Shown piece by piece: positions 45,413 through 58,085 of a stretch of 64,000 nt of DNA (within the stretch, counting starts at the first letter, position 1; every line of letters begins with the position of its first letter). Made by a program: the position numbers and the translations under genes. The notes below the pieces were generated by a model, which was given only the letters and a program-made list of their open reading frames with translations, did not search any database and was not told where the DNA came from. This DNA is from Tetrastigma voinierianum (Eukaryota; Streptophyta; Magnoliopsida; Vitales; Vitaceae), in the NCBI GenBank assembly GCA_016808115.1, contig JAEQBH010009495.1, positions 1-64,000 on the forward strand, given 5' to 3'.

Positions 45413-47150
45413 ATAAAGAATCTCGGCCAAACGGAAAAGTTTCATGGGGCTTGGCCCCAATAATTCTTTAGTGGCCCTCTATTGCAGGAGCTCTTTGGAC
45501 TCCCCACTTTCCTTATAGATCTACCCAGCGGTATAATGTTGGCCAATCGGCGCATGAGCACTTGAATCGGTTCCTCCATTAGTGTCGAGATGGGAGAGCG
45601 AAGGACGGCGGGAGCAGATCACGGGGATTACAAGCTACGCGTTGAGCGTTTGCGAGTGAGAATGATTAGTTCTACAGGCCACGTAGAGGAAGCGCGACCT
45701 TGGAGGATATTTGAGATACTTTGATCGTCTTGAACATCAATGGCACAATAAAGCCAAGAGCCCATTATTTACTCGGCAGTGACACCTAACGGATGATGAA
45801 TTGTCCTCAGAGAGTCCCCATCCACGAGTCCTTTGTTCGGAAGGAATGCACAAGAGGTAACACGAGGCCCGAATCGCAAGCGCTCGCCTTTGCACTTGCC
45901 CTCGGTGATCGTCGATCGTGCTTGCTGAGGTGAGAAGGATGACGGAGAGTACAGAACCGTGACCATGACCCCTCGAAATGGAATTTAGTATTACCTAGTG
46001 ACCGTGTTTACCGTCTGCTTTATGCATTTAGCGCCGATGTAAGTAGGCATTCTGCCTTTGCGGCCTTGATTGAGGGCGGCGACGTACTCTCTTTGCCGCC
46101 AAGGCAGCACATTCTCATCTGAGCTACCAGGTGGGTTTTATCGGCCCAACTTTTCCATGTTCAATGGATCAAGCCATATAGTCCATGCTCCATCTTATCG
46201 AGGCGGTAACCTTTGAGCGGACAACGACCATCCCATGTGAGTATTCATTGTCCCTGTGAGGGCTAGAGCTGGCCTAATTCATGACTCATGTAATTCAATA
46301 ATCTCATTCGGTGAGCTTTGGTGCATTCATCTCAATGCTCTTTGTGAGTACTCTGAGAGAAGAGGAACATTTTTCTGCATCTTTATTATAAGCGGGAAGG
46401 AATCCATACGAGACTACGAGAATTCTGGAGTGTAGGGTACATCTAGCCAATGGGAAACTATAGCATGGACGTAGTCTTTAGAACAAGGAGAACCTTGGGC
46501 CATCCACTCGATTGTCTTTAGACTGCCGATGGCGATGGAAGAATTGTATAAGGCGGATAGGTGCTCGATGCTGAAGATAATATCCATAACCTGGTATCAT
46601 GATCACGAGCAAGTGGTTGGGAAGTAACAAGTCGGAGGGGGAAGAATTTTATGCAGGTCCAAGGAAGGTGAGCACTCCAAACCAAAAGCGTCCCATGATT
46701 GATCTCATAGAAAGAGGGGCCCATGATTCACCCCACCAGACATCTCATATGAAGAATTTTGCTGCCTCGTTCGCGACTTACTGATTCAAGTGGCTGCCGC
46801 CAGTCGTGGACCCTCTCAAAGAAACCCATTCATCTGCGGTGAAGGATTATCATAAAGATCAGACTGAGATGCAGTAATAGCCGAAGCCTCAGTTCTGGTG
46901 GAAAGACTAATCAAAGTAAGGCACCTCGAAGGTATATCGGGAGGTGAGCGTAGAGTGAGATCTGTTTTGACCTGCTGGGATGGAGTGCATCAGTGCATTG
47001 CATGTGGATCATTCGAACTAGCCGTAAATTATATCTGGGAGGCGTCGATGGCTGAAGTATCAATCGAGCATATTATGAAGAAGCTCTTGAGAGGCGGCAG
47101 GTCAGGCAGGAGTAAATGCTATCCGCAGTGCACGCATCGTGAAGAAATAG
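45413..47150 (+). pseudogene. Tat-lineage gypsy gag remnant (element 2)
   Basis: It is assigned by position between primer site and protease, and by short scraps in the last 300 bases (46,898-47,150) such as 'AVNYIWEA', comparable to the gag-end 'VVNYILGD' in element 1. The 114-codon frame at 46,898-47,242 spans this boundary. Elsewhere stops are too dense to read. Confidence 0.55.
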
Positions 47151-47495
47151 TAGATAGATGGCCCCATTATCCTTCCTCGTTAAACCCAAACGAAGGTCAT
47201 TGCCCACATTATGATGCTGCTGAGTACTCACCTATGTATTAGAAGTTTTGATGTACTGCGGTGTTGATAGATCTAATGGCGTAGCGAGACTTGTTATAAC
47301 TACCGACCTTTAATCGAGATAAAGTTTCCTCGAGAATGTGGAACTCGGTGAGCAGATCCTCTCTGGTTTCAGCGATGCCAATGACCGCGACAACTGGGGC
47401 GTCAAACCACATGCTGAGCGGGGACCCGATCACGTGGTTTTGTTCTAGGTTGCCGAGACTTGGGGCCTCTGATACCATAGTAGAGTGGTTTGGTT
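47151..47495 (+). pseudogene. Tat-lineage protease remnant (element 2)
   Basis: Pieces in three frames follow the protease of element 1: 'NEGHCPHYDAAE', 'SFDV', 'VDLM' at the active site (glycine-serine lost), 'LSGFSDAN' at the turn, and a 'VAETWGL' piece at the second-lobe motif. The active site is no longer intact. Confidence 0.65.
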
Positions 47496-48149
47496 GCACT
47501 TGATGAGAGTCGTCCCTTGACATATCCTGACGATCGATTATTTGACGATATGAAGCGGTGGTGACCTTTAAGTAGTCGTTGCCGTGGCGGTGCTATTCTC
47601 AGTTATCATCCCGAACGAAAGGAGAAGAGCTGGGGAGTCCTCCTCGAGATCATAGCCTGCGCGACATGTTCTTAGCCAGTCGGAGCTGGAAGAAGGACCA
47701 GTGGCCAAGAAGAACCTGGATCCGGGGTCGGTGGTGTTGGATGCGGTGGAGAAGTTCATCGTGGGTTCTACGCTATCAGCGTGAAGAAAGGCGACTATAA
47801 TGAGTATTGGCCCCAGAAACATGGGCGTGTTACTTTGAATCACTGGAGATGATGGTGAAGCCCGTCTTTGGCCTCTCCCCACCTTGGCACAGATAATATC
47901 CGCGGACAAACCGAGTAAGACCCAGGAAAGTGAGGCGTTTCCACGGATTGTCATTATTAGATATAAATTCAGGTAAGGGTGAATGACATACGAGAATGGG
48001 TTGCTCTCGGAGAGGAGTAAAGTACCTGAATGGTAGCTAATGTGGTAGTGGTTCAAAGAAATTTATAAGTGAAGGTATGTATGAATTCATGGTTTCAATG
48101 GCGTGCTACAAAAAAGATAGACACCCTCTTTAACGTGCTCTGCAGATCG
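47496..48149 (+). pseudogene. Tat-lineage protease-RT linker (element 2)
   Basis: GC-rich decayed coding sequence between protease and RT of the same element. A 162-codon frame on the minus strand (47,568-48,056) overlaps it and is judged a chance antisense frame. Confidence 0.45.
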
Positions 48150-48570
48150 GTCTGATGATGCCTCGTGAGACAGGATCTTGTAAATCTCTGGATGCTTTCT
48201 TTAGTACCACCCGATTCCCATGCACACTTAGATGTAAAGAAAATGGCCTTTATTACACATGGGCTATCTTTATATTATAATGCCTTTCGGCAGAAGAATG
48301 TCAGACGACTATCATGGCTATTAACCAGAGATATTTTTGACCATTATTAGGGAAGACCATGAAGTATATATCGACGTGTAGCACAAAATCAAAACGCCAC
48401 GATCAAAGACATACGAAACTACTTTGATGCTGCGCTTATCGACATAAAACTCGATCCTAAAATATCGTTGGAATCGGTTAAGGAAATTTTGAGCTTTATA
48501 TTGGCGTAAAGAGGATGAGGTAATCTTATTCAACTTAAGACCTATTGCAGTCAAACTCTTACATCAAAAA
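48150..48570 (+). pseudogene. Tat-lineage reverse transcriptase remnant (element 2)
   Basis: Order of pieces: 'LDAFFRYHPIPMHT' (about 48,190-48,235, the finger/palm motif), 'KWPLLHMG' in place of the usual 'KTAFIT', 'MPFGRRM' (about 48,281), then 'EVYIDV' at about 48,360-48,380 where the catalytic Y-I-D-D should be (second aspartate lost). Thumb text follows weakly. Confidence 0.7.
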
Positions 48571-49056
48571 ATGAGTACTTGCAAGCGGTAGCTAATTAGC
48601 ATCTGGATAGTTCACCTCTCATTTATAAGCCAAATTAAAAGCCTTTTTCACCACTCTAAAAGGGACGATTGACTAGAGTAGGTGCGGCCGGGCTTTCGTG
48701 CTAACCACCGGTTCTAGCTAGCCTTGAAGCGGAATTAATCGCTCTATCCATACTGTGATTGGATGTCTCGATAGTGGCACATTGTTGAAGAAGATGAAAA
48801 CACAAGCAAGACCAGTCATTCTTAAGTAAGCAAATCCTATCTGACGAGAGCTTCGGTATACCGTCTCGGAGGCAATCGCTGACGAGGCTCTCGTGTAATG
48901 ACTAAAACTGCGCGCCACTGAAGCACACCTTTGTCGTTTGTACTACTTGTTCTTCCCATACGAAAAGCTTTTATTTTTTATTGGGCTTTTCAAGGAAGGA
49001 TGGCTGATGGCTATTGGGCTAACGCGAAGGTTCGATATCCGATTACAAACCCTTGC
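48571..49056 (+). pseudogene. Tat-lineage RT-RNase H connection (element 2)
   Basis: It sits between RT and the archaeal-type RNase H. Its text is decayed, and scraps around 48,930-49,030 resemble the connection strand. Assigned by position. Confidence 0.45.
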
Positions 49057-49275
49057 GTGATAAAAGGACAAATATTGGCAGACTTTGTAGCATAAATCCC
49101 CGTAAATGGCGGCACGGGTAGCATGCTTCGTGGATCGCCTTAGTGTGGATGGTGCTTCTGGAAGCCGTCGCTGAAATGGTGTTGGCTTGTGGCAAAGCCC
49201 CGACGGGGAAGGGATAGAGGCAAGTTATACGGTTAGACTTCACAAATCCTAATAATGGAATTGAATGCAAACGAT
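49057..49275 (+). pseudogene. Tat-lineage RNase H (second, archaeal-like) remnant (element 2)
   Basis: Opens 'KGQILADFVA' and continues 'FVDR.SVDGASG' (the strand with the first catalytic aspartate, here D-G-A-S), then a 'GEGIEASYTV' strand. The 'GQILADF(V/I)' lead-in is distinctive of Tat-lineage elements that carry an additional RNase H. Confidence 0.75.
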
Positions 49276-49570
49276 CTCTGGCTAGTATGATCTCCCACGA
49301 TCTGTGTATCCTCGAAAGATCATCATCTGAAATGACCTAGTTGGTGGTAGAATGATAAGCGAGAATGCGAGACATGGACCGGCGCACCTTGAAGTATGTA
49401 TCACAGTTCAAGCTCACGGCTGGACAACAGGCGCGAAACTTGGCATATCGAGGTTTTGGCCAGAAGATCATGCCAATGTAGTCGCATCTGCGCTGAAGAA
49501 AGCCAGTCGCACTGTATTTTGGCGAGTGGTCGATTGTTACGGTCTCGGGTGACGAGATAAAATAAGAAGC
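49276..49570 (+). pseudogene. Tat-lineage integrase N-terminal remnant (element 2)
   Basis: 'NLAYRGF' then, in another frame, 'FWPEDHANVVASALKK' (about 49,430-49,505) follow the HHCC region of gypsy integrases ('G..WP.M..D...F...C..C'). The cysteines and the DDE core are not readable. Confidence 0.55.
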
Positions 49571-51119
49571 ATATCCCTCAGATGACTCGATAGTACAGCC
49601 ACGGGCTCCAAGAGAGAACTCTGAATGGTAGGGTGACCACCAGTTAGGTTTAGGTGGCTCTGATTTTCCTTTATCGACTAAGTTATATAAACATTCTAGC
49701 GACCATATCTAAATAACCACTTTCGCGGGGTAATATATAAATTTAGTGAGACTCGCAGAGGATATCGAAACCATCCGACGTGGGAACATGTTTTGCACCG
49801 GGCCCATACAGAAGTCTACTGTGACCGTGAAATGGATGCAACCACTGTTGAAGTGTGAGTAACTATGCATCAGGAGGCGGCCAGATTTAAGTGTGACTGA
49901 GACATTGTGTACCGCTATTTGGCCCTTAGCCAGTGAGAATTGATATAGTTAGACCACTGCTTTGCCTCGACATAGAAGAAGCGCTGTGTAGCAGACTAGC
50001 CCATTGATGGGTAGAAGGTGAAGCCTTCCCTCCGTGAAGCGAGATGTACGTCGATGCGTATGGAAGAACATCGTCTGGCTCGAATACACGATCTCAATGT
50101 GATGACAATGGGCCGTGGTTGACCGTGGTAGCGCCGATTTTACAGCGGCTGAAAATGGGACGTATTCGCCCTGCCGACACCTGAAAGCGGCGACGGCGGA
50201 ATCATCAGCGAGACTCTCTATTAGCTTTTTGAAAGAAACGCCATTGACGAAGGAAAATGGGTAGATGACCTGCGGGGAGTTCGCAAACTACCAGGCGACT
50301 AGTGAGCAATGGGATGTGTAGCCATTCAGCCTTTTTACTTATGGGATGGAAATTTATAATTCACACATAGTTACAGGATGCACACTTGAACAAATTGAAG
50401 GAAGCTGTCTTAAATCCGTTATTAAAGGCCGGTATGACAAATGACCACAAAAGTCTGACAATCATATAGTGTCATACCGATGAGACGGACAAATTTGTAC
50501 ATGGTGGGTAAGCGGTACATTCAGGGATGGGCAGTCTTGAGAGAGTCCTTGGAAACAACGGCTACTTATTAGACCAGAGCCGGTGAAATCTCTGATTATT
50601 ACAATTTGATAATAATCCTTCAACTATCAAGTGGTGGATATTTTATCAAAGTGAGACACTTTCAGAGCTCTTTAGTTCTTGATAGTAGTCTTTGTTGTTT
50701 TCAAAATGCACGAAAGTGGTGGGCATTGAGGAGGAAGACGGGATGGCCCACAAGTGAACATTCTGACTCTCGAGATCGACTCGTATTACTCGAAGGGCCT
50801 CTTGGATGACATGAAACATTCCATGAATGTGTTGTTACTATTCTGGAGCGATTCAGTTCGGAACATCCAATCGAATAAATCAGATAAAAGTGTCTATTGA
50901 GAGAAAGGCTGTCAACTAATCAACATATCATAGTGGAAGTTGTGTCTCAAAGCTGAATCTGATCAACGATGGTGTCTGATGCAGAACTTCCCACTTTCTG
51001 GTATAATAAGCTAAGTGATTCATTATCTGGAACCCCATTAGTTACAGCGATGATTGGAAAGGGTCATGATTTGAGTCTGACTTCATGATTCAAACTGATT
51101 GATGGGTCTGATCTTAAAC
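49571..51119 (+). other. Decayed sequence downstream of Tat integrase
   Basis: Moderate GC, dense stops and no readable domain. Position and composition suit the remaining integrase and 3' part of Tat element 2. No 3' LTR copy of the 530-bp units was seen. Confidence 0.4.
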
Positions 51120-51137
51120 AAAAAAAAAAAAAAAAAA
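51120..51137. repeat. Poly-A run
   Basis: Eighteen consecutive A. It could be the tail of a retroposed sequence, but no tRNA- or LINE-like body was recognised upstream. Confidence 0.8.
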
Positions 51138-51459
51138 TGATTTGACTAATCTATAAAATACAAAATGAGTCTTCTTGATCCCAGGGATCTGGGTTCCAGA
51201 GATGCTCTTTGCAGACGAGACATATTTATGCATTTCAGCGATTGGGTTTTTGATTAAACTTTGGAGTGGATTTCCTGATGGCTCGACTCAGCTATTAGTT
51301 CTGCATTTAATAGACATTGTGCTAGGTTTGTAGTCATGGAAGCTGCGAGAATCTATCACGACTCTGACTGCTTTCGCGGCCTTCTTTCATTTGGTTGTTG
51401 TCGATGAAGTGCGGCGTAATCTTCTGTCCGGCATTCGTTCTGCGACTCTTCATTTAGTT

Positions 51460-52575
51460 ATCGCGACCAGGTTCTTTGTTCAGGCTTAAATTTGTTACCT
51501 ATTCCATGGATTCTTGATACTACAAGTTCGTTAGTTGTGAGTTTTCGAGTTTCTCTACCCTGCTCTCTTGAATCTTTGTCGACATGATTCAGATACCGTG
51601 ACTAAGTTTAGTTGCGATGGTTATGATTCTTGTTTGAGCGGCTTTTTCTAACCGATCAAAGTATTTTGTGCCAAGACCTCCAGTTCCATGTGAGCACAAA
51701 GCATCCCTCCTTCACGAGGTTGCCAGCTGGCGACCTCATTGCCATGTCGACACCGATATTGCCGGCCACTGGTTGTAGTCTGCTTCCCTTTTATGTTCTG
51801 ACCTTCGTTGTTTATCTTATGCGCTGATAGTTCGACTAAAACTACTAAATAAACACAGTTCCTTACCAGCGACATAAAATTTTAGGTCATGACCAGGTTG
51901 TTTCTTTCATACACTTTATATGCCAGCAAAAGGTGGTCGCGACTTGACTTCTGCCACTAATTCCCACTTTTATGCTGCCTCATTTTCTTAAATTCTCTTA
52001 TTTTATCAGTCTGACTAGCTTGCAGTGTGACCCTTGGATGTCATCGCGACTAAATGGATTCCTTCTCTACCTTTGCTTTTGTTGCGGTTTTGCTTAAACT
52101 TGATTGCAACATGCTTTTAACTTTTAACTCTTTAGCGTATGGCGGCATCAAATCCGGTGTCGCGACCTGGCGGGTCTCTTCCGACGTATTTGCCGCGGCA
52201 GTTCCCTTGGCAGCGAGACCTTTCCGGTTCATTAAAGCAACCTTCCACTCGTGCGCGGCATGATTATCGTGGCGACCCGGTTATTTTCTTTACGATTGTG
52301 CGACATACAGGCGTTGTCACGACGCAAAAGCGGTGTTCGCGAGATCGCTGCTTCAAAACCGCACCATCTCGTGACTTTTCTCTTATCGCGATAGCTTTCA
52401 TTTGGCTGAACTTCTTACTTGTCGCTGACCTAAAACCGCTGCGACCTCGAATAATATCCATCTTATCTCATCATGCCATGACTTGAAAATCCTTTGTTGA
52501 GACTTGAGTGATTTAATATGGCGATCATTCCTTATCGCGACAAAGGTTGTCTTCTTTTAAATCTGGCGACATCCG
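51460..52575. repeat. Region with recurrent CGCGAC-type motif
   Basis: Instances of '(a/g)tcgcgac' or close variants occur at about 51,464, 51,936, 52,043, 52,159, 52,269 (gtggcgac), 52,369 (ctcgtgac), 52,384 and 52,532, several about 100-116 bases apart, usually followed by 'c.gg' or 'tt'. The bases between are only loosely alike, so it may be an old tandem array or a chance-free motif cluster of an LTR. Frames of up to 115 codons here are not protein-like. Confidence 0.45.
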
Positions 52576-54560
52576 AAGCTTGATATCACGGCGGGATCCT
52601 TCTTTCAAGCTTTTTCTGTCTCTGCCTCCACATATACTTTTATATGACTTTCTCTTTGCCCCCGGTATCACTTCTTATACGTGACTCGATTCTGCATGAC
52701 TTGATGTCTTATCTAACAAATTTTACGCAACATCTTTCTAGTCTGTGACTTAAAAATTCTTTGATATGAGAATCCCTTATCAAACCTCACAAATGCATAA
52801 ATGACCTAAGCGCGCCAAACCATATATATCTTTTTCTTCTTACTTTAGGTGCGAAGTTTGAGAAGGCTTGACAAAACTATAAATTTGGTAAGGTTTCCAT
52901 GTTATATATGAAATTAGCAATAATATTGTAACACTGAGAGTGAGAAAAATGAGTTTTAAAATCAATGAGTTTTGACTCCATCAAATTCCCCGAGCACCCA
53001 AAATTTGTTTGTCCCCGAGCAAAGAAAAGAAAGATTTGTTTGTCTCGAGCAATTGTAGACTTTATTTTAAGGACATTTTATGTTTTATACCACAATCTTT
53101 TATGATTCACCAAGCGCTTGAAATAAGTAAGTTGCGCTATTCAAACTTTAGTTTTCTTTAGAAAAGGAATAGTTTCAACCTCAATCTAATGTGATGAATT
53201 AATATATTAAGCGATTCGGTCATTGATCTATTCTATGGGTTGTGTGTTGATCTTCTTGTTGGATTAGATTAATCTTAAGGTTCTCACCTTGGAAAATTAG
53301 TCGAAAGTCCCGTATGCTTGTTTTTCATATTTGCTCCTCACTAATATAGACAATTTCAACCTTCCAAGATCATTAGAGGTTTTGAGCATAAATATTAAAC
53401 TTAGGTAATTAGGTAGATAATTAGATATTTAGGCTATAAATTACACCACGATTTCTACTCTTTCCATACATAATTTCCTTTTCTTCCTTAAGTGTAAACT
53501 TGTAATTTTGAACTTGGTTTGGTGCATCTTCTTGTATTTGCATGGTCTCTTTGATTGCCACTTTGGACTTATCAGTCTAGTTCAGCTTAACTATAACTCT
53601 TTTTTGTCTCTCTTTTCTAACAAGATTTAGGAATGATCTGATGTTTATCTTTTTAGGCTTTCTATCAACATTGAGAACTTTTGGGTTGCGACCGCCGATT
53701 TGCATTGGGTACTAGGTGTTGGCTTCCCAGAACAATTTTCAAGAGAGATAGGCCCTGAGACCAAACATCCCTTTTGGCTTTACTTTCTTCCTCTCTAGTC
53801 TTTCCCCAATTGATTTTTCCTCATCCTTCCTTGCAATCGAAAATCAAATTCCACTAAAACTTGTTCCATACACTTTTATTACGAGTTCTTGTATCTTCCT
53901 CTTTGGGTAATTTAGGGTTCTTTGTTGCGGGATTAAGCAAGGAGGATCTTGGTTTTTAATTAAATGTATTGAAGAATTAGGCATATTGAAACAAAGAATG
54001 GAACTAGAGTGTATAGTTTGCATATAATGAGTGAAGCGAAAGGTTCAAACTTCTAGAGGATGACTCTATCATTTCTTGTTAGTTGTTTTGCCACAGGTTT
54101 CACCTGGAAGCTAATAATTAACAAGTTCTAGAATTTGATAATATATTAATTTGTGAATCCACCAGGAAGATGTCAGCAGAAATCTTTCTCAAGATTATTG
54201 AGACTTAACGCTGACCATGTGTATTGTTTCCAAGATTTGTACTAACTTAAATGTTTACACAGTTCAAGCATCACTTGTTCTTTCAATTTACATAGTACTT
54301 CTTCCCCAGTGCAGATTTCAATAATTCAAACTAAAGCAACTTCTTTATTTGATTGATTAACAACCACCATTAAAAGCTATAATACAATAATCATTCCTTC
54401 CAGGACAAACAAGAATGACACAATCAACCAAGTTCCTCAATCGAATCAATGCATCAAAGAAACATTTACATTTCCTCGAAACTCATTCAACCTCCCAATC
54501 CCCTGATTAAGCGGTTCTTGACATACATGTTCTAATTGCAACATTATTAAACAATAAACC
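52576..54560. other. AT-rich non-coding sequence
   Basis: No coding similarity, transposon end or RNA gene recognised. A paired phrase 'attccccgagc' occurs at 52,985 and again at 57,249. Confidence 0.45.
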
Positions 54561-56570
54561 AGATTATCGAATCAAAAAAACAAAATCCACAAGACACTTT
54601 CAATGAACTATATTAGGCTTTTATTAATGGAAGTGAATCTGATGAAGGGGAAAAGAGAAGAAATTTGTGAGAATTCAGCATATTACCTCTTATAGGATTC
54701 CAGTAGTATGATATTGGAGGATCAATGTCAAAACTTACCCAAGCGGGAGGGGTGCTGGATATAACGAGTATCTACAAGTCTTTCTTATTAGTGGGTTCTT
54801 CCTTTCCGGAGGTGCACCATATCATTTGTGAACTCCACGGTGATCAAGCGATCTTGATAGCTGACCATTTATTCAACACATGCTCTCCATCTAAGAATAT
54901 TACAACTCGACATATTTGACAAATTAGTATTGATCATATGCAGAGCTCTCATGCCAAATTTTCCTCCGGGTAAATCATTGTCCTCGGCTCCTTATCTTTC
55001 ATCCATTAGCCTACGAACTCCTTGAAGTTGCTCTTTGTAGAGATGTGAAACCATATTTTAACTGTGCCTTCACATTGACTTCTCTTTTCGAGGTACAAGT
55101 AATTATGCATCTCATTGAATTGATTATTACTTAGAGGCTTGAGATGGCGGCCTTCATTTTTTGCGGTTCTTTCTCAGATTCTGTCCATCTATTCTTTCAT
55201 TCTTCTTCTTTAATACTTCAAATTTTGCTCCATTGCTGTTCTTTTCTTTAAAAATTAGCTTCTAAAATTCTTCTCTGATTCTTCTTTGCCTCTCACTTCT
55301 TCTCTCTATCTTTCCATCTCTTTCTTCATTGTTGATATTAACATTTCCATTATTTGTGGGTTCCTTGTTTCTTAGGCTCTCTGCGGCCATCATGAAAGGT
55401 ACCTCATATCGGGGTATGAGTGACTTTTGTAAGGCTCATTCTACCTTGCGTTTCTCGTCTTCTTATAACTGGAGGCTTTTTCTGAAATTTTCAATTTCCA
55501 TGTGTCATTCTCCTCTGTGACTCTGCCCCACCTATTATCCCACTGCCTTTTCTTTCTTGGCACTTTTATTTTGATCGGGTTAGGGAGAGACTTTAAGGCA
55601 TATGCCTTCTTCTTCCCATGATCCCTTTATAACCAAATCATGTCTGGTGATGTGGTTGTTGGGTGGGAAATTTGCCCCTCTCTTGTTGCTCGGATAGTAG
55701 CCCACAATGGAGCCTTGATCGGACTTCCCATATTAATTTATATCCCTTGGTGCATATAAAATTATGACTTCTATTCCACAATGAGCATAAAGTGTTTTTA
55801 GTTAGGATTACCACCGGATAAAGGAAATAGAACCAGGCCTTTGCCTCCTCTATGAGAGATCCTCTGTTGATGGCCTGGTGTGAGTTCTTCTTGGTTTGCC
55901 TTGACTTCCCACTATCGAACACATTATGGGTTATAATCTTCTCATGGTCTGGTTTTCAACCAACTAGAATTCGAGCCATGTTTGAGTTCCTTCAATTTGA
56001 AATACTTCATTAATTCTCTTGTCGCAAGGAATATACCTCTATTACACCCAGAATATATTCATCATATATTTGGGGAGTGAATTCATCAGCGTGATAAGGT
56101 GTGTTTATGGAAATCTGACTTCTTTTCTGTGTTAGAAAAGGGAAATAAAACTTTCAACTTTCTGTTTGGTAAACCCTTATCTTAAATAGTTTTATTCCTG
56201 CCTGGAAAGCCTTAACAAGATAAAGTCACCGTCACCTTACGATTCTGCTTCTTCATTTTTCTTTGTATGATCTCAATCTTTTGTTTTCCTTCCTCCCAGT
56301 GCACCTCACACGCAGAGGGCTTTGGGCTTGTAGTTATGATTGCAGTTGTCAGGTTGGGGGTTCGGGGTGAGACCTCTTCCTCCCCATGAGCATATTCATT
56401 AAATGTCTCTACTTTCCCGGTTAGGAACAAGGTTACGGTTTTGCGCCGTGAGGTTGCGAAGTTGGGTTTGGGACTCTGGATAGGGTTTTGATGTGAAGAA
56501 AGAGAATGGAAGATTAGGTGAGGATCTGTTTGGATTGAAGTCTTGGAAGAAAAATGGTTATTCAACCCGA
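54561..56570 (-). other. Possible decayed transposon coding remnant
   Basis: Two minus-strand frames stand out: 55,922-55,638 (94 codons, with 'IEEAKAWFYFL', reminiscent of the uncharacterised plant transposon-protein domain of Athila-type elements) and 56,565-56,212 (117 codons, basic and serine/threonine-rich, no recognised family). Neither has an upstream or downstream partner that I can identify. The similarity is weak, and the second frame may be chance. Confidence 0.3.
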
Positions 56571-56599
56571 CTTTTTCTTATTGATGGAAACGATGATAT

Positions 56600-57140
56600 C
56601 GTGTTAATGATGTCGCAGCATTAATGTCTAAGTCATGACACTAATTGGCTGCTTACTAAGTACCTCTCTTTTCTTTATTTACGGCCTTGAATGAATGAAT
56701 ATTTTAAAACCTACAATTCTTGTGATTTAAACAATCCTGGTAAGAACTACTTAGAGTTTATCCACGACCTCAAATGTAGTCTTAATGGAATATGATTGAT
56801 GTCACGACAAGCCTTTCTCTTTCTTGATCATTCTTGAGCGTGACATAATTTCTCATCGACAACATTGCATACACCGGTCATTAGTTTACCACATATCTTT
56901 GTCATTGACACAAGATTAATGTACGACCTTAGTTTGTTTTTTGACAATGGGCTTTTGTGCATTTTCGATTTTCTTAGTTCTCATCTTATCGATCACGGAA
57001 CCTTATCGCGACCTCAAAAGTACATCAAATGACTAGAAAATCTCAGGTCTCTATAAACGATGTTTTATCCACTATTTTCCTGTGACTTATAGTCTCCTTT
57101 GATTGACTCAATTCACCTATGCATACTTGCCAAGAAACGC
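56600..57140. repeat. Second region with CGCGAC/GTCACGAC motifs
   Basis: 'gtcatgacac' (56,631), 'gtcacgacaa' (56,802), 'cgtgacata', 'tacgacct' and 'tatcgcgacctc' (57,003) echo the motif cluster at 51.5-52.6 kb. Together with the paired 'attccccgagc' this hints that the two are LTR copies around a 4-kb interior. I could not align them fully. Confidence 0.35.
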
Positions 57141-58085
57141 GCATAACATTCAAAAACACAATTCAAGCAAGAGCAATTCATCTGTTCAAATGTTCAACAA
57201 ATCCAGCTCATAAAGCATAAGATTCAATGGCAATTGAAAATCCGATTCCCCGAGCTTGCCCAAATCATGCATTCTCAAAAAAAAATAATAATAATAATGC
57301 TAGTCAGAGAGTATTATACTTCCCTTTATGTTCTTGTGTTTATCTTTAGGCTATAAGTGAAAGAATCTATTTTTCCGTACTCCTTGGCACACAAAAACAC
57401 CAAAAATTTTAACATTAGCATAACACACCATTAACTAAAACTTAAAAATTTAAACATTAATTCGCTATAAAACATAAAATAAAATTTTGTATGGGTTTGT
57501 CTCCACTGTTTGCTCGATTTTGGAGTCCTTAGCTAGAGAAGAATTATCGGTGTTACCATCCCACACTAAGAAGTTTATGTCTCCATGGTGTAATATTCAT
57601 GAAAAAATGTTTCTATCAGAGGATCGCGGTTATACCAGCCAGGGAATCTGAGATGAAGTACAAAAACGGGGATGAAACCGGAGTTCTTTGGAGATGGCGG
57701 GGTATCTCTAGTATTGGAAGTGGGGCGTGAGTATCATCATGAATTTTCAGTTGAAGGGCGTAGAGATTAAGTCCATGATGGTATTACATCTCTCGTCTAC
57801 GAATCCAACATTGATATTCTCGGAGGACTCCTTGAGTATTACGATCATTCTATTGACTCTATTCATGATATTGTTAGTATATATTTGAACACCTCTAAAC
57901 CGTCAATATCATCTTCCACCTCGATCTAGCAGTAGTCAACGTGACTAAGATATGAGCGACCTTAAATCTAGATTAAATGTCAGATAAGTAACCAGGTCCT
58001 CCCCTGAGTTGTCGAGTCTATGCACCTTATGTACTCCAATTATCCTCTTTGTCTCATACAGTAAATTACAAGGCTGTGTGATTCT
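57141..58085. other. Unassigned sequence upstream of the copia RT
   Basis: Nothing firm. In an intact copia element integrase would lie here, but no zinc or DDE motif was readable. Confidence 0.4.

Noticed and set aside
47568..48056. Longest open frame in the window, 162 codons on the minus strand
   Set aside because: It lies antisense to the decayed Tat element 2 between protease and RT, has no recognisable motif, and the region reads better as a + strand remnant. Judged a chance frame.
52139..52486. 115-codon + frame
   Set aside because: It falls in the CGCGAC motif region. The peptide is low in coding character and matches nothing; an overlapping antisense frame is equally open.
56212..56565. 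117-codon minus frame as a host gene
   Set aside because: Composition is basic and Ser/Thr-rich without a recognised domain, splice structure or promoter. Kept only as part of a low-confidence remnant.
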